In this document: positions 11,601-24,012 of the stretch, one piece after another | Layout of the letters: the number at the start of each line of letters is the position of its first letter | Numbering within the stretch: position 1 is the first letter of the stretch | Source: Otis tarda | Taxonomy: Eukaryota; Chordata; Aves; Otidiformes; Otididae | Assembly (NCBI GenBank): GCA_026413225.1 | Contig: CM048552.1 | Location: 196,243,553-196,307,552 of the forward strand | Length of the DNA: 64,000 bases | Direction of reading: 5' to 3' | The notes under the pieces: model-generated | Database searches by the model: none | What the model saw: the letters and a program-made list of their open reading frames with translations, nothing else | What the model was told of the DNA's origin: nothing | Made by a program: the position numbers and the translations under genes

Positions 11601-14009
11601 TCTCCCATAGCAGGTGGGAAATCCAGTGGATGTTGGCTTGACATCCTCAGTTACTGGCTACAGTGCAATGATAGCTGGCCATTTTAATGATTTATCTCTG
11701 AATACGTTTCTGAGACATGTGCGACATGTCACAGCAAATTACTTTGGTGTGAAGGAGGCTTCAAAACACAGTTCCTTAAATGTCATGGCACTGGTCCAAT
11801 TTTGCTTCATTAAGTTACTGCAGTGTAAAACAGAAGTAAAGCACTACTATAAAGTCCTTCTGCAGACTATAATTGCTCCGCAGTTTAGCAGTGACCTTCC
11901 AGCTACAGTGCAGTGACTGTCAAAAAGACTCTTCACAATTATCCAGGCTCAATTTTCATGTGCAACGCACCATTTCTTTTTTGTTTCAAATTCACCATTG
12001 CTAAACATGAAGGATAGTTTCCTTTTACAGCTGAGGAAGAATGTACAAACTTGTTCAAAGAAATGTAAGGATTAAAACAAAACATTGTCATTTCAAGAGT
12101 AAGTTCTCCTGTAGTATATATTAACACACCTTTTTAACGGAGCAGAAAAGGTTTTAAACAGCAGTAAATGACATAACAGATTAAAAATGCAATTTTTGAA
12201 TGCAAGTGGTAATAGATTCACTGCTAAAGGTAAGGTCTGCTAGCTGTGTTTACTATAGAAATTTGAATATATTTTTCTTCACCCTCTGGCTATGAAGTCA
12301 AATTCAGCTGCCAAAATCCAAGGCCATATTTCACAAGGGCCTTGCAGATTTCTGCCTCTAATTCTTCGCATGCTCCCTTTCTGGTGCCAAAGTATTTGTA
12401 CATTCAAAATTCAAAGTCAGAAGTGTCATTTTTATGCAGTGTGGCACCAATTCAACAAAACACATACATGCATGTTTAAACCTCAGTGGCCTAATTGGAG
12501 TTTAAGGCACCAAAGCTAGACTAGCTATTCCCAGTGACCACAGCCACTGGAGCATCTACCACAGGTCATTACCGTGCTTTTCTATTTTTCAGATTATGGT
12601 GCAGATATTTTCTGTGAACACTCTTAGATAGCTCATGGATGGTGTCCACTGGCTGCAGAGTGGAATATTAACGAGAGAGGGATCTGGTCCATCAGCAGGC
12701 ACCTAGACTTTTTTTGTGTTTAATGAAGCAGCAATCCTAATTCTGGAGCTTTCACCTATTTCAATTGTAACGCACTCAAACTGAAAAGACATGAAAATGT
12801 TTGGAAGCTGCCTCTGAAAATCTGGCTCTAAACCTATCTGCCTGTGATTTCTCCACCAGGGAAGCAGGAGAACATTTAGGCTCAGTACTTTAGGGCAGAA
12901 TCGCTGTGGTGATAAATCAGATACTGATCTGAGGGTATGAGGTAAGCCAAATTACAACAGCAACGGAGCTGTCTCCCACTGGTGGCTTTAGGTCAACATT
13001 TTGGGCTAATCACCTTAGCTGGGTAAGTGCTCGTAAATCAAGAGCTGCTTGGAAATTGTCTGTTTTTCTCTTTGCATGGCTGAGATGCTCAGGGCAGCCC
13101 GGCTGCTCTTCCCCAGAGCCTCCCACCGCAGGGTGGAAAGTGCTGCGGGAACCAGGGACTCTTCACGGGGAAAAAGCACAAGTTAGCAGCTGTAACAATA
13201 CTTTAAAAAGGAGGCCACGGGAAACAATATTGCTTCTCATGTAACTGCAGTCGAACTCCAAAGCCAGGGCTTTTCCCTCATCCTTCCCTCTCAGGGCAGT
13301 GAAAGGTCTCTCTGCAGACAGAGGAAAGAAAACCCTTCAGACCCTTTTGCTGCGCTGGCTCGTCACAGGCAGATTAGTGCAGTCTAGTCAGCTTTCAAGA
13401 GACGTCTCTGCTCTACTGCAGCATCCCTACCACAATGACCACCATAGTGGTGGTCCTGAAACTGCAGTGGGGAGATTGGAAGCCCAGCTGGAGGTGGTCC
13501 CTGCAGCCCTGCAGAGATGCTGGAGAGAGTCAGTGGAGATGTCCCAAAACAAGATGCATTTCACTCCTCCCTTTGTCACCATCCACTGCCCTGGGGACCC
13601 ACCATATCAGGTCTTGTAAGAGGAACAAGGAACAGAAGAAAAGAAACAAACAAACAAAAAAACTAACAAGAAAAAAAACCTTGTACTGAGTTTTACAAGG
13701 ATTTCTTTTCTTTTTAAGCGTATGTGAACACAGTCCTCCATACAGAGGTTATAAATAGGCAGAAGATAATGGAAGTACTATAATGTGGTGTACTCATATT
13801 TTAAATCTTGTAGGGTGACCCTATTTGAAGCAAGTACAACAGAGAGGGCAACAGAGATACAGAGCAGTTTTCAGAGAGAAAGCATCTTCTGCTTGGTTAA
13901 GGTAAATTGCAGATCTCTTAAAGGAGCCAGCCTTAAGACTCCAAGCAAGGGACAGTTATACACTATTTTTAATCATGCGGGAACTGGGACACCCAGTGAT
14001 ATTACTGAG
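8638..14009. other. Unique non-coding stretch, no gene recognised
   Basis: Open frames up to about 100 codons occur on both strands, but none shows a recognisable domain or a supported exon structure. Local features are T- and A-runs (around 10770-10783), an AAAC-rich simple repeat (13640-13680) and a modestly GC-richer patch at about 13080-13160. I see no RNA gene or mobile element. Confidence 0.5.
13640..13680 (+). repeat. A-rich simple repeat (AAAC/AAAG)
   Basis: A short run built of imperfect AAAC and AAAG units, such as GAAACAAACAAACAAAAAAAC. It is a low-complexity microsatellite with no other feature attached. Confidence 0.7.
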
Positions 14010-14344
14010 AACCAAGTTCAAAAAGACACAAGGGAGTTTTTTCTAACACATGGCATAATTCAGCCCAAGGGTCCCTTGCCATAAGATACTGCAGAGGCGA
14101 AAAGTATAAATGGGTTCAAAAAAGGATTAGTCAAATTTATGGAAGATAGGTCCATTAGTGGCTATTAAAAACAACAGTCCAGATGCAATGTCTGGCATTA
14201 GGGAGCCCCTAAATTGTTGACTGCCAGGATCCGGGGGATTATAGGAGGGGAAGAAATGCTCCATACATGCCGTATTTCTTTTCTTTTCTGAAACATCTGC
14301 CGCTGGCCACTGCTGAAGACAGGATATTGGGCTAAACAGATGTG
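14010..14344 (+). mobile_element. Ancient amniote-type CR1 LINE 3' end
   Basis: This is an old CR1 fragment distinct from the avian-specific copies in the window. In one plus-strand frame the C-terminal ORF2 signature is still readable: REFFLTHG, then GFKKGLVKFMEDRSISGY before the natural stop at 14166-14168, with one internal stop at 14082-14084. The known turtle/crocodilian-type CR1 terminus has a GFKKELDKFMEDRSINGY-like end, and the 3' UTR that follows also matches that family (GACTGCCAGGATCCGGGGG, the CATCTGCCGCTGGCCACTGC box, and GACAGGATATTGGGCTAAAC at the end). Identification rests on remembered family consensus. The 5' limit is uncertain, since similarity fades before about 14010. Such copies predate modern birds, so their survival in readable form is notable. 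Confidence 0.82.
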
Positions 14345-17300
14345 TGTTCACAGCTCACAGCAGTTCCCATGTTTCTCCCAGAACTCGGAACCGGTGTTGC
14401 CTCATTTCAAGCTTCTATTTGCTTTCAAGTAAGCTCTTAAGCCACACTCAGCTCACAAGTCTCTGAATACCTGCCAGTCAAGCATTAAGCAACATCATTA
14501 ACATCTGTCACTAACACTTGTACTTTCTTTGGTGAAATGTTTTGGAACACTTTCAAATTTTTTTTTTCTTGTTAACCCTGCTCTAGATATCAGCTGTCCC
14601 CTTGTCTCTGGCAGAAAGCTGTTTCTACCATATTTTCATACTCTCCTGCAAACTGCAGCTTCCTCACTCAACACTTTGCCTGTCATCAGAGCTGCACTGA
14701 TTTTCAGTTATGACATTTCAAAAATTGCTCTGAACTTCAAGTGCTCTGAATTAACTTTAAAGTTAAAATTATTTTAAACTACTCTTTGCTTGACTTCTTC
14801 AAGGCTTAAAATAAACCACACTGTATCTGAGCTGGTGCAACTTGGAAATGCAAAGGGACCTTTGAGCAGATAGGGAGACTTCCCAAAAGTTACCTCCTTT
14901 GATGCATGAAGCAGAACTGTGCTGAGTGACAGCCAAAAATGTTTATGTGCATCGGAGGGGGGCACATGGCTGGGGACATGCTATCAAGCCAGGCAGCAAC
15001 TGGGATTTGTGACTTGTGGCTGTGCTTTAGATGTGTGGGACATGGCCACAGCAGCAGGGGCGGCAGGAAGCAGCGCCTGAAACTCGTGCTGGGTGCGTGA
15101 GACTCAATGGCTCTGCATGTAAACTGAGTGTAACCTCTGTTAAAGTCATGTAAAGACATTCTATGGTAAATAAAAATAATTGTTTGGCATTCAGCTCCAA
15201 ATCCGACTTCTCCGCTGTGCTCCTTGCATTCCAGTCCATTAAAATCTGGCTTAGATCTGCCACATTACTCTAGGTGTCTCAGACCATGTCCCACAGACAG
15301 ATCTGCTAAGCGGACCACTGTGAGATTCTGCAATTTGTACAGGGATGAAGGCATCAACATCCATCTACTCAAGTCCGAAAACCCAGTTCTTATTAGTTCA
15401 GTCAGAAAAAGTGCTGATTTTCAGTGCTGCTATTCTCAGTTTTACCTTTCGAGATATGCACAGGTGGAAAATAGTCTCAGACTTCCTCAGAAGCATTGAA
15501 TATATTTAATTCTGTGATGGCACACCAACTCCACTCTTAACAGTGATAGGACACAGAAGGCACATAACCATAATATCTCATGTCAGAATTTCTTCTAGTT
15601 AGCGGAGAAAACCGATGAAAAATATATCCTCAGCATAGGCCAGGGGAAGCTCTGCTCTTCCAAAGATGCCGTCCATTCACCTCAGCACTCAAGCCATGGT
15701 GAACGTCATTTAGTAAATTCGACAAATGAAAAGGAATGTGCCAGTGAAAGGCTGCACCATTCGGGTGCAGCTTGTGAAGCTGATTTCGCAGTCATTACAA
15801 ACGGAAAATGAAGTGAGAGAACTCTGCATGAAGCCTTCAGCCAGGGAGGAAAAGCTGCCTGGAAATAACAGCCCTTGAGCATGAGAACAATATTGACGCT
15901 AAGGGAAATGGTGATAAGGACTGGCTATTTCAAGGCTAATTAAGTCAGGCACAATGTGCACCTAATCAAGCTCCTGCTCCAGAGTCAAACCGTCCACCCG
16001 GTGCTCAGGTATTGCTCCCTGATGCTCCTCTGCATGAGCAAGGCCAGTGTTGCTCAGCTGTGGGCTTTGAAAATGCTGCCCAAGCTCTAGCAGAAACTCA
16101 CCATGTTCAAAACACCACTGTGGGATATTCATAGCTCAAGATATTCCAGTAAAAAAAAAGTTGTAATGTTAACAATTTGGAAAGCAGAATGATGCAATTG
16201 GCAAAGGGAGGCCAATTCATCTCACATTTCCCAGGCACCTTAGGAGGGACCAACTGCCCCTCAGGAGATTACGGCTTCTCTCCACTGATGTGGAGACCCT
16301 GTGGGTGAGGTTAGAAATCTAACATATGGATGACTACAGCTGGTGAAACAGATGTAATCCTAAAAGCTTAACCCCCTTCCCAGTGATGTTAACTGGAGTT
16401 CCTCTGTCGCTCTCAGTAAAATCCAAATTGGGCATGTGCCTGTTATTTAGTTTATCTCCTACTAAATCCACCAATCTTTCTTTTCTCCCCCAAGAAATGA
16501 AACTAAGTTAATATAACAATGATACCCATTGTTCACAGAGTACTAACAACGTGCCTGCTTGGCTACCGTACAGATGACAGAATGAGGCTAAGCCTAGCAC
16601 TTTTCCAAGAAGTTGTGCTGGCAGCACTTATGCTGTTTATATAAAAATAAATAAATAATTTGAATGCCCCCAATGGTAAGCTGAAAAAATAACAATCTCT
16701 GCCAAGCAAAAGAAAGATGAAGTTGGTGTAGGAAAATAAGTTAGGGACATTTAAAAGAACATTACAAGTAACAGAAAATACTTAAATTAAAAAATAACTA
16801 AAAACATATGATAGCAGAAATACATTATCATGTGTGTAACCACTGGGGTGTTTAATTATAATTTATTATGCACATGTCACTGATATGCATAAATTCTAAG
16901 TCTTCGTCACTTGCTGTTTTACAAGGTTTGCAGTAATTGCATCTATTCGTGTTCAACAAACTGCAAATGACAGAGACAGAAGCTTTGAATAATCTGTTTT
17001 CACACTTCAGACATTTATTCTGGTTTTCCCTGTTAGTATTTTTGTGTTTCTGCAGAAGGAGCAGTCTCTCATAACACACAGTAGTACTTCTGACACCCTC
17101 GTTGAATGACTCATGCGATGACCCACAAATACCTTTCATGGCTCTTATGAATGTCCACATGGGGACACACAATTACCAAACGAAGTGCATTGCAGTTGCT
17201 GTTAGATGAATATTTATTCTTTTGAAGAATTGTGTTAGACCTGGCGTACTCCAGTCAGAGGCAAAGGCTCTCCAGGAAGAGAACGCAGGAGACTCAGGGT

Positions 17301-18624
17301 ACACCTACACTAACACTACAGGGCATTTGAATTTTAATTCAGATCAGAAGTGTGCTTTCGAAGCAAATCTCCAATTTATGCCCATTTACTGCATTTCGGC
17401 CTGCCTGATGCAGTCCAGCTGCTCTTGGGTATCTGGTGTGTGGAATTAGATTAGCACTAGTCCAGAGTAAATCACCTTAAAAGACGTATATAGTAGCCTT
17501 AACACCAACTGTTTAGCTTTGTGGAGCTGGTCTCATTGCCCTACACAGATTGCTAACATGAACACAGCCTTTCTACACTGAAAACTAAAAAAAAAAACCG
17601 GGTTTGCACTGTATTTCTGTTTAGCTTCAGGGAAATGAGACCTAATCTCTGTCCTAAGATATAAAATCTGTGGATAAACATATATCTGTTCCAGAAAGAA
17701 ATCCTGGACAGGTAAGCGTGGCTTGATCTTACCTGAACAAAATTAGGTGTGTTGCAAGAGACTCATTACACAACTATTGTAATCTGGAGCTTTTCTGAGT
17801 ACTACCTCAATCTTATTTTTCACTTATGATGGTATTTAATGCAACTGCATTTTATGGTGTACCATCTTCCATTTTTAGTTACAAGTGAGCTTCAGACCTA
17901 TACTGCTGTAATGCACATGAGACCTGTGCCCACTAAGCAATATAGTAATTACGTCAGTATCTCCCCTTAATGAACAACATCTGGAAAAGGGCAACATCTG
18001 CCAGAGTTTGCAAGGAGGTAGGGGCAGTGAGGTTAGCTCTTACCTATGCCTCTCAGGGAGCTGATAATCCCAAGGCATCAAAGCATGGAGTGTTGTGAGA
18101 TGCTTTGGGCACAGGCAGTTTTAGCCTGACCTCACATACTTCTAAACCCATGGAAATGGGCAGATCCTGGGGCAATGCAGGCTTTTCTCTTTGTTTAGAG
18201 TGGGTATGGTTTACATGCTCAAATCACCGCCAGCCGCATCCCACCATGTTTTAATTTTCCCTGGCAGAGGACAAGTGCAACACGGGTATGCTCGGCATAG
18301 CAGCCAAAGAAGAAGTCCCCCTGCACTGCCTTGGCAGAGCATGGCTGCAGTTCCGGCGTCTTGACTCCCAGAAAGGCATGTCTGATGCTTTCCTTCTGCA
18401 AAACAAAGAGTAACTCTTGAACCTTTTCTGGAAGGAATTAAAAGAGCAGTTAAATGGGAGCTGATGGCAATAATTTAGCTGGTCTTGTGAATGTCTTGAT
18501 TATACTACAAGTCAAGGCATAGCCCAGAGTGGAAGATCTGCATGTGTGTATAGTAAAATTTCTGTGAACTAACTGGAGAAGCTACTGACATAAAACTAGC
18601 AAGTTTGGCTCTACCCTGACCGGA
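14345..18624. other. Unique non-coding stretch, possible conserved element
   Basis: No gene, RNA gene or dated transposon was recognised. The segment about 15780-15990 is of even composition, free of simple repeats, and contains TAATTA-type and ACAAT motifs, so it is a speculative candidate for conserved non-coding sequence. AAAT-rich simple sequence occurs near 16640-16665. Remaining open frames are short and unremarkable. Confidence 0.45.
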
Positions 18625-18930
18625 ATGTAGTGATAAGACAAGGGGTAATGGCTTTAAACTGAAAGAGGGCAGATTTAGATTAGATATAAGGAAGAAATTC
18701 TTTACTGTGAGGGTGGTGAGGCACTGGAACAGGTTGCCGAGAGAAGTTGTGTATGTCCCATCCCTGGAAGTGTTCAAGGCCAGGTTGGATGGGGTGTTGA
18801 GCAATCTGGTCTAGTGGAAGGTGTCCCTGTCCATGGGATAGGGCGGGTTGGAACTAGGTGATCTTTAAGGTCCCTTCCTTAAAGGTCCCTTCCCAAACCA
18901 TTCTATGAGTCTATCACTCTATGATCCTAT
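18625..18930 (+). mobile_element. CR1 LINE 3' end, plus strand
   Basis: The last 0.3 kb of a CR1: the end of ORF2, then a 3' UTR with GGGTTGGAACTAGGTGATC, GGTCCCTTCC and a decayed octamer tail (ATTCTATGAGTCTATCACTC and following bases). The block CTTTAAGGTCCCTTC is imperfectly duplicated in tandem at about 18863-18893, a small lesion private to this copy. Orientation is opposite to the CR1s at 248-3300 and 43344-44952. Confidence 0.94.
18629..18814 (+). pseudogene. CR1 ORF2 C-terminal remnant (61 codons, still open)
   Basis: Read in frame from 18629, this segment encodes the extreme C-terminus of the CR1 reverse-transcriptase protein: [19 protein letters not shown], then [12 protein letters not shown] and [12 protein letters not shown], with a stop at 18812-18814. 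The same residues close the intact ORF2 at 341-3085. No catalytic domain remains, because the element was truncated on insertion. The open frame reflects limited decay since insertion, not function. An open frame on the opposite strand here is a shadow of this sequence. Confidence 0.88.
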
Positions 18931-21900
18931 TAATAAAGTGCCCCTTTTTGCTAGTGATCTGCCGTGGTTTGGAGGATCAGCCCATCATTCTCAGCTCTGG
19001 CAGCAACACAGCTTAATGGCTGCCCCTCCCTGCAAGGAGTAGGATATTATGTTTCTGCAGCTTGGAAATTCTTCTATTTGTTTTGCCAACAAGTGAAGAA
19101 AGAAACCAAAAGATGTTTTGATTCACAGATCAATTTATTTGCACTAAACAAGAACACTAACTTCTTATGTCAGTGTCTTATCAAACAAGTTCCTGTCATT
19201 GCAGGTATGTACTAAAGGAAAAAAATCTGTTCAGACAAATCTGCATTGAAAGGTTAAAAAGATATAAATGATCTTAGGAGAGGTATTCTTCCCCACTGCT
19301 ACAGAGGTTGGCATGAAGTAAAGCAGTTGCTCCCTTTGAAGCGCTGCCAGCATAAATAGCTCAGAGTAAGAATTTTGATTTTCATAACAAATACTGAAAT
19401 GCAAGAGAACTACGATTGATATACTGTATGGTTCAGTGGGACCAGAAAACTCAGGCAGAGTTTAGCTACAGTATAAACAAAACATCTTCCAAACAGCTTT
19501 TTTTCTTCTAGAAGGTGTCAATTATGTAAAATGATTCCATGATAATAACAATAGAATTCAAAGGCAGATGTCTCTCTTCCAAGCCCATCCATTCTTTAGA
19601 CTTCTTCTGCTTTAGAAAGCAAAGATCTCACCTGCAAAAACAATGGTGGAGCATGGGAGCCCAGCTTCTCTCAGCAACCATCTGCACAGATCTTTCGTTC
19701 TCCTTTTTGCTCTGATCTATTCCCAATTTCCACCTGAGTAACTTTGAAACATTTTTTCTCATTTCTTTTTTACTTGGAGAGAATGAGGAGAGCTAAAACA
19801 GGTAACTGTTTGACTTTGCTAAAGCAAAGCTTCCCAAGCCTCCCAGAAGGTACCAAATACTAACGTGAGAAAAGTTACAGAAATTCCCAAACAGAAAAAT
19901 AAGAATATCCTTAACTCTAAGGCAGATGTGGGTTGGAATTTACTGGGGAAAATCCTTTGTTTTTGAATTTTGTTGCTCAGTTGAAAGGTGCCTTATAGGT
20001 GTCACAAGAGCGATCTCGATGCAAATTTGTGCAAATATTTTGTCTCAATTTGTACAGTTTTATTCTTTAACTTAATGGAAAATTATGGGCACCTCCAAAG
20101 GAGGATTCACCTTCTGTATCCCCTAGACATCTGTCTTAAGATGAATTACACCGTGAAGGTGTATACCTGTGTTCACTGACTGCAGGAGGGACCCCAGATT
20201 ATATGACTAGAGAATCGATTAATAGGTGACTAAATTTTTGATGGTTTAAGGAATCCAACTCAGTGATCTGGACACCCTGAAATACTCACACAGCGTCCTG
20301 TAGTCTTTCTTTATCCTCACCTCCCTTCTCACAGAAGCACAACAGTGGAGAGCTGAAAGGGTGACGGTGTCAGATATGCTCCCATGCATGCAGCGTAGCA
20401 GAGAGTAGCTCCTGCTGTGACCGTGACTGGTGTCCATTACACTAGTCAGAGCACATCAGCAGAAGCAACTTTGTGCTACTGTGATCATATGATTAACATA
20501 CACATTTGCTCACTTATAGGCAGATACAGGGGCACGCAGGTCTGCATCACCTTTAAGGGCCTGGTCCATGTGAAACTGAGTGCAGTGCACCTGACCTCAG
20601 CCGGGCTGGGCTGCAGGGATGCTAAGGGCTGTTTTATAGATGCTGCCTTTGTCAGTGCTCATGAAACAGGGAAATGTCCAAAGACTGTTCATTCCTTTCC
20701 TCCACACAATGACCAGTCAAAAGGCAGACAACTTTATTCATGCTCTTCAGAGATCTCTGTCTTTGCAGAGGATGTAGGAGACCACGATGCTACGTGAAGA
20801 ATGGTGCATCCCTCTGACAGAGCCCAGCAGAAGCTTCTGGTACAGGTGAGCATGGCTTTGCCTGGCTTCAGGGAACAGGGCACTTGGAATTGGTCTTCCT
20901 CCAGTGCACGTCTCCTAGACATCAAGAGGATTTCGCAAGAACATCCCATATCCAAAGATTACAGACCAAACTAAATAAAGCCCTTGTGTGGGTGTGCAAA
21001 GCCCAAGACACTGCAGAAGCAAGAGGTTTCTGTTGCATATTTCTGTATGGGTGTATGCATTGTATGAGTCTGTGAGGCCTGGAGCTACAGAAGAGGGTAG
21101 AAAGCCCACATAGGGAATTACACTGTATATCACATCCTCACAAGCTGTGTCTGAGGAGAGATAAATATGTGCGTGTTGCCTTGCAGGCAGAGAAAAACAA
21201 CAGTGGGGCACAAGGAAAGAGGTTATGAACAGCACACACTCCTGAGCCCAAGCTTCACACTGGCTGTGCAACCTCCTCCTTGCTGGCGCTTGTGGTCCTG
21301 GCACTGGGTCCATCTCTCCACAGCGCTCAAGGTGAAGCAACCAGCTCCTGCTTGGCAGAGTATGTCCATGTATTATAACTGCAATGCAATGCCCCCTCCA
21401 ATGCCCCTTTACTCTTTGGATCACCTAAAAAAACTTCTTTTCTTTTTTCAGGTAGAAGTTTAATCTCATGTCTGGAAAATTATCCATTGGAGTTGGTAGC
21501 ACTAAGCTGGCAATAAAAACATATCAATAGCATAGAGTGCACAGGAGATTAACATAGGAGAGTGTTTAAAGGGTACAGTAGGATTCTTATTGTTTATACA
21601 TGTAGCAGCACATGTAAACTGAATGCATCACGGTCCCTCACTCATTCACTTGCTTGACTTTCCTGACCTATGTGCCTGTACAACTGCAGCCAAACAGGTG
21701 AGTAAAATGTTTGCAGGTTCAGGCCCATCTAGTTAAAGCAGGCGACTAAATGTCTATTAAAAGGCTGCACTGGAACTAAAAAAGAAAGTCTGCTGCCAAA
21801 CTCAAATAGCACAGGGAAAAAAAAAAAACCTTCTTGAAAATAGAAGGAACATGTTTCTACATGTACTTGTTTTCCTAGGAGTGCACCATTTGTGAATTCA

Positions 21901-23941
21901 TATTTCATGATGACCACTCTGCTGACAGCTCCTTCAGAAAGGTAAACAGAGTGTCCTGCTCCAGAACAGGGGGGAAAAAATGTCTTTACATTTACTCATT
22001 CTTGTTTGCAAAATTTTTAGCTGCTTACTCAGGTCTGAAGTATTTGAAGAGCCAGATGAAAAGGAGATTGATGGAACACATTTGCACTACACAAAGTTCC
22101 TGCTCTGTATTTTAATCACAGCTTTGATGGGCATATCAGAGGAGGTCAGCAGAAGTGAAATGAGCTATGACTTGGGTGGTCTCTCTTCGCTGAGCTTCTA
22201 GCATACAATCCCTCTTATCTCCATTGAACTGGGGCAGGAAAGATTTACAAGGTGGCCAGGATCTGAATGAGCTGAAGCCTGGAGATCCTGACTGTTGCAA
22301 AATGCTCTCTATACTTCAGCATTCAAGTTTAACAGCAGGGCCTGCGATATGCTTTGCATTCTCGTGGGGGAAAACACACGGACAGGTGATGTGCTGCCCA
22401 AACTATCTCAGCACCTCTACAAGAGCAAACTACCCACAGAAAGGGGCCAGGGAGACAGATGGTGTGAATGAGGAGAGCTTCTCTCATCTCAGTAGAGCTA
22501 TGCAGATAAGCACTAGTGAAGACGTTGCCTAATGCAACTGTTCGTGAAATGTACTTATTTTGAATTTTATTTCTAAAAGTAAAGTGGACAACAAAACCCA
22601 AACAACTCACATCCAAGCTGTCTTGTTTATCAGAAGAAACATTAACTTACAAGAGTGAAAGAATGACCTTCAATGAGGTTTAGCAGATCTGCTTAGGATT
22701 TGGATCTCTCTAGGAGAACCTAGCGCATAGACCACTTTCCTGAGGCTTTTTCTCTGTAGACTGCTCTCATTGCAAACACACTGAGCTGAATCACTCCCAC
22801 ATTGCTGTGCTGTTATTGTGGTACCGGGGCAAAAATATTTGGCAGGCATTTCAAAGTAAATGCTTCAGATGGAATGACGGCAGCTGAGGAGCAAAATGCC
22901 AAGATTAAGGAAAGTGTATGCTCTGCTATGCAGGGAAGCTTTTCTGGAAGACATACTAAAAAGAAGGTTAGTCAAATTTTGACATAATTGCTAGTAACCT
23001 TTACTAGAAATAAGACAGCAAAGTGGTCAATACTCGATGTGCAGTATTTAAAGGGTTGTTCAAAATATTAAAATATGTAAACAAGAATAAAAATTTCCCA
23101 CCTGAATGAAACAGGGCTTTTAATTCATCAATACTACAAAGAATACACATTCCACTGGGGAATTCTACTCTAGTAATCTAAATTCCTCACAAAAAGATTG
23201 CGGTGAGGCTCAGAGTATAGAAAAAACAGATATTTTGTGTTATTATAGTGGCACATTTACCTCAGCAAAGCTTGGGCAACTTCAACTTTTCCAATAGAAG
23301 TTGCTGTTTTCAGGGATTTTTTATAACTTGGACATCAGAATTGGCTTCCAGCTATGACTTGGTAAATAAAAGCTCAGCCTGAGACCAACTCATAATGCCA
23401 AAGTTTAAAAATTATTGGTTTGGACACTTTTAGCTATAGAAGAGCAAGAAAATAAAACTTTTCTGGTCTCATACCATTTAAAAATGCCTTTGGTTTACAA
23501 AGGCAATTTGTTAAGCAATTAGTCCAATTGCTGTAATCCCCTTCGGGGTACTAAAAAGTGAATGGTTGAGACACTAGACGTGAAAATGACTTTGCCATAT
23601 GCAGTGACTATTTTTCATAAAAATTATTAATCTGATCTTTTAATCTACTTTGCACATACGTACAGTGGAACTGTTCACCTGCCTATGCCAGCAAGAGGGA
23701 GTTTGACTTGTGGTGCAGACTGAAATGCGCTCTCTGCACCTCCAGAAGTCTGCAAAGCGGTTGGAGACTCTCCAGTGGGCACTCCACAGTCTCACATGCA
23801 AACGTGTGTATTTTTCATGGCTCCCAGCACATCCCTCAACAGTACCCTGGGGAGCCTGCTGCTTGCACACATGCCACGGGGGATAATAATTCTCCTTCTG
23901 CTTTCTAAATGCAAGGTTTGACTTTCAGTTCGTTCACGTAT

Positions 23942-24012
23942 TAAAAAAAAAAAAACCAGAAAAAAAAACAAAAACCCACACACAACACAAAAAAAACTCA
24001 AAACCCAACAAA
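23942..24012 (+). repeat. A/AC-rich low-complexity tract
   Basis: About 70 bases consist almost entirely of A runs broken by C (AAAACAAAAACCCACACACA and similar). Open frames on the opposite strand here are artefacts of the T-rich complement. Confidence 0.8.

Noticed and set aside
17295-17600. Text reminiscent of a reptile DNA transposon (GGGTACACCTACACTAACAC)
   Set aside because: The similarity is limited to about 20 bases and could not be extended to termini or a coding region.
20915-21424. 169-codon minus-strand open frame
   Set aside because: It is the longest frame outside transposons, but no domain, splice context or repeat relation was recognised, and the length is within chance for 64 kb on two strands.
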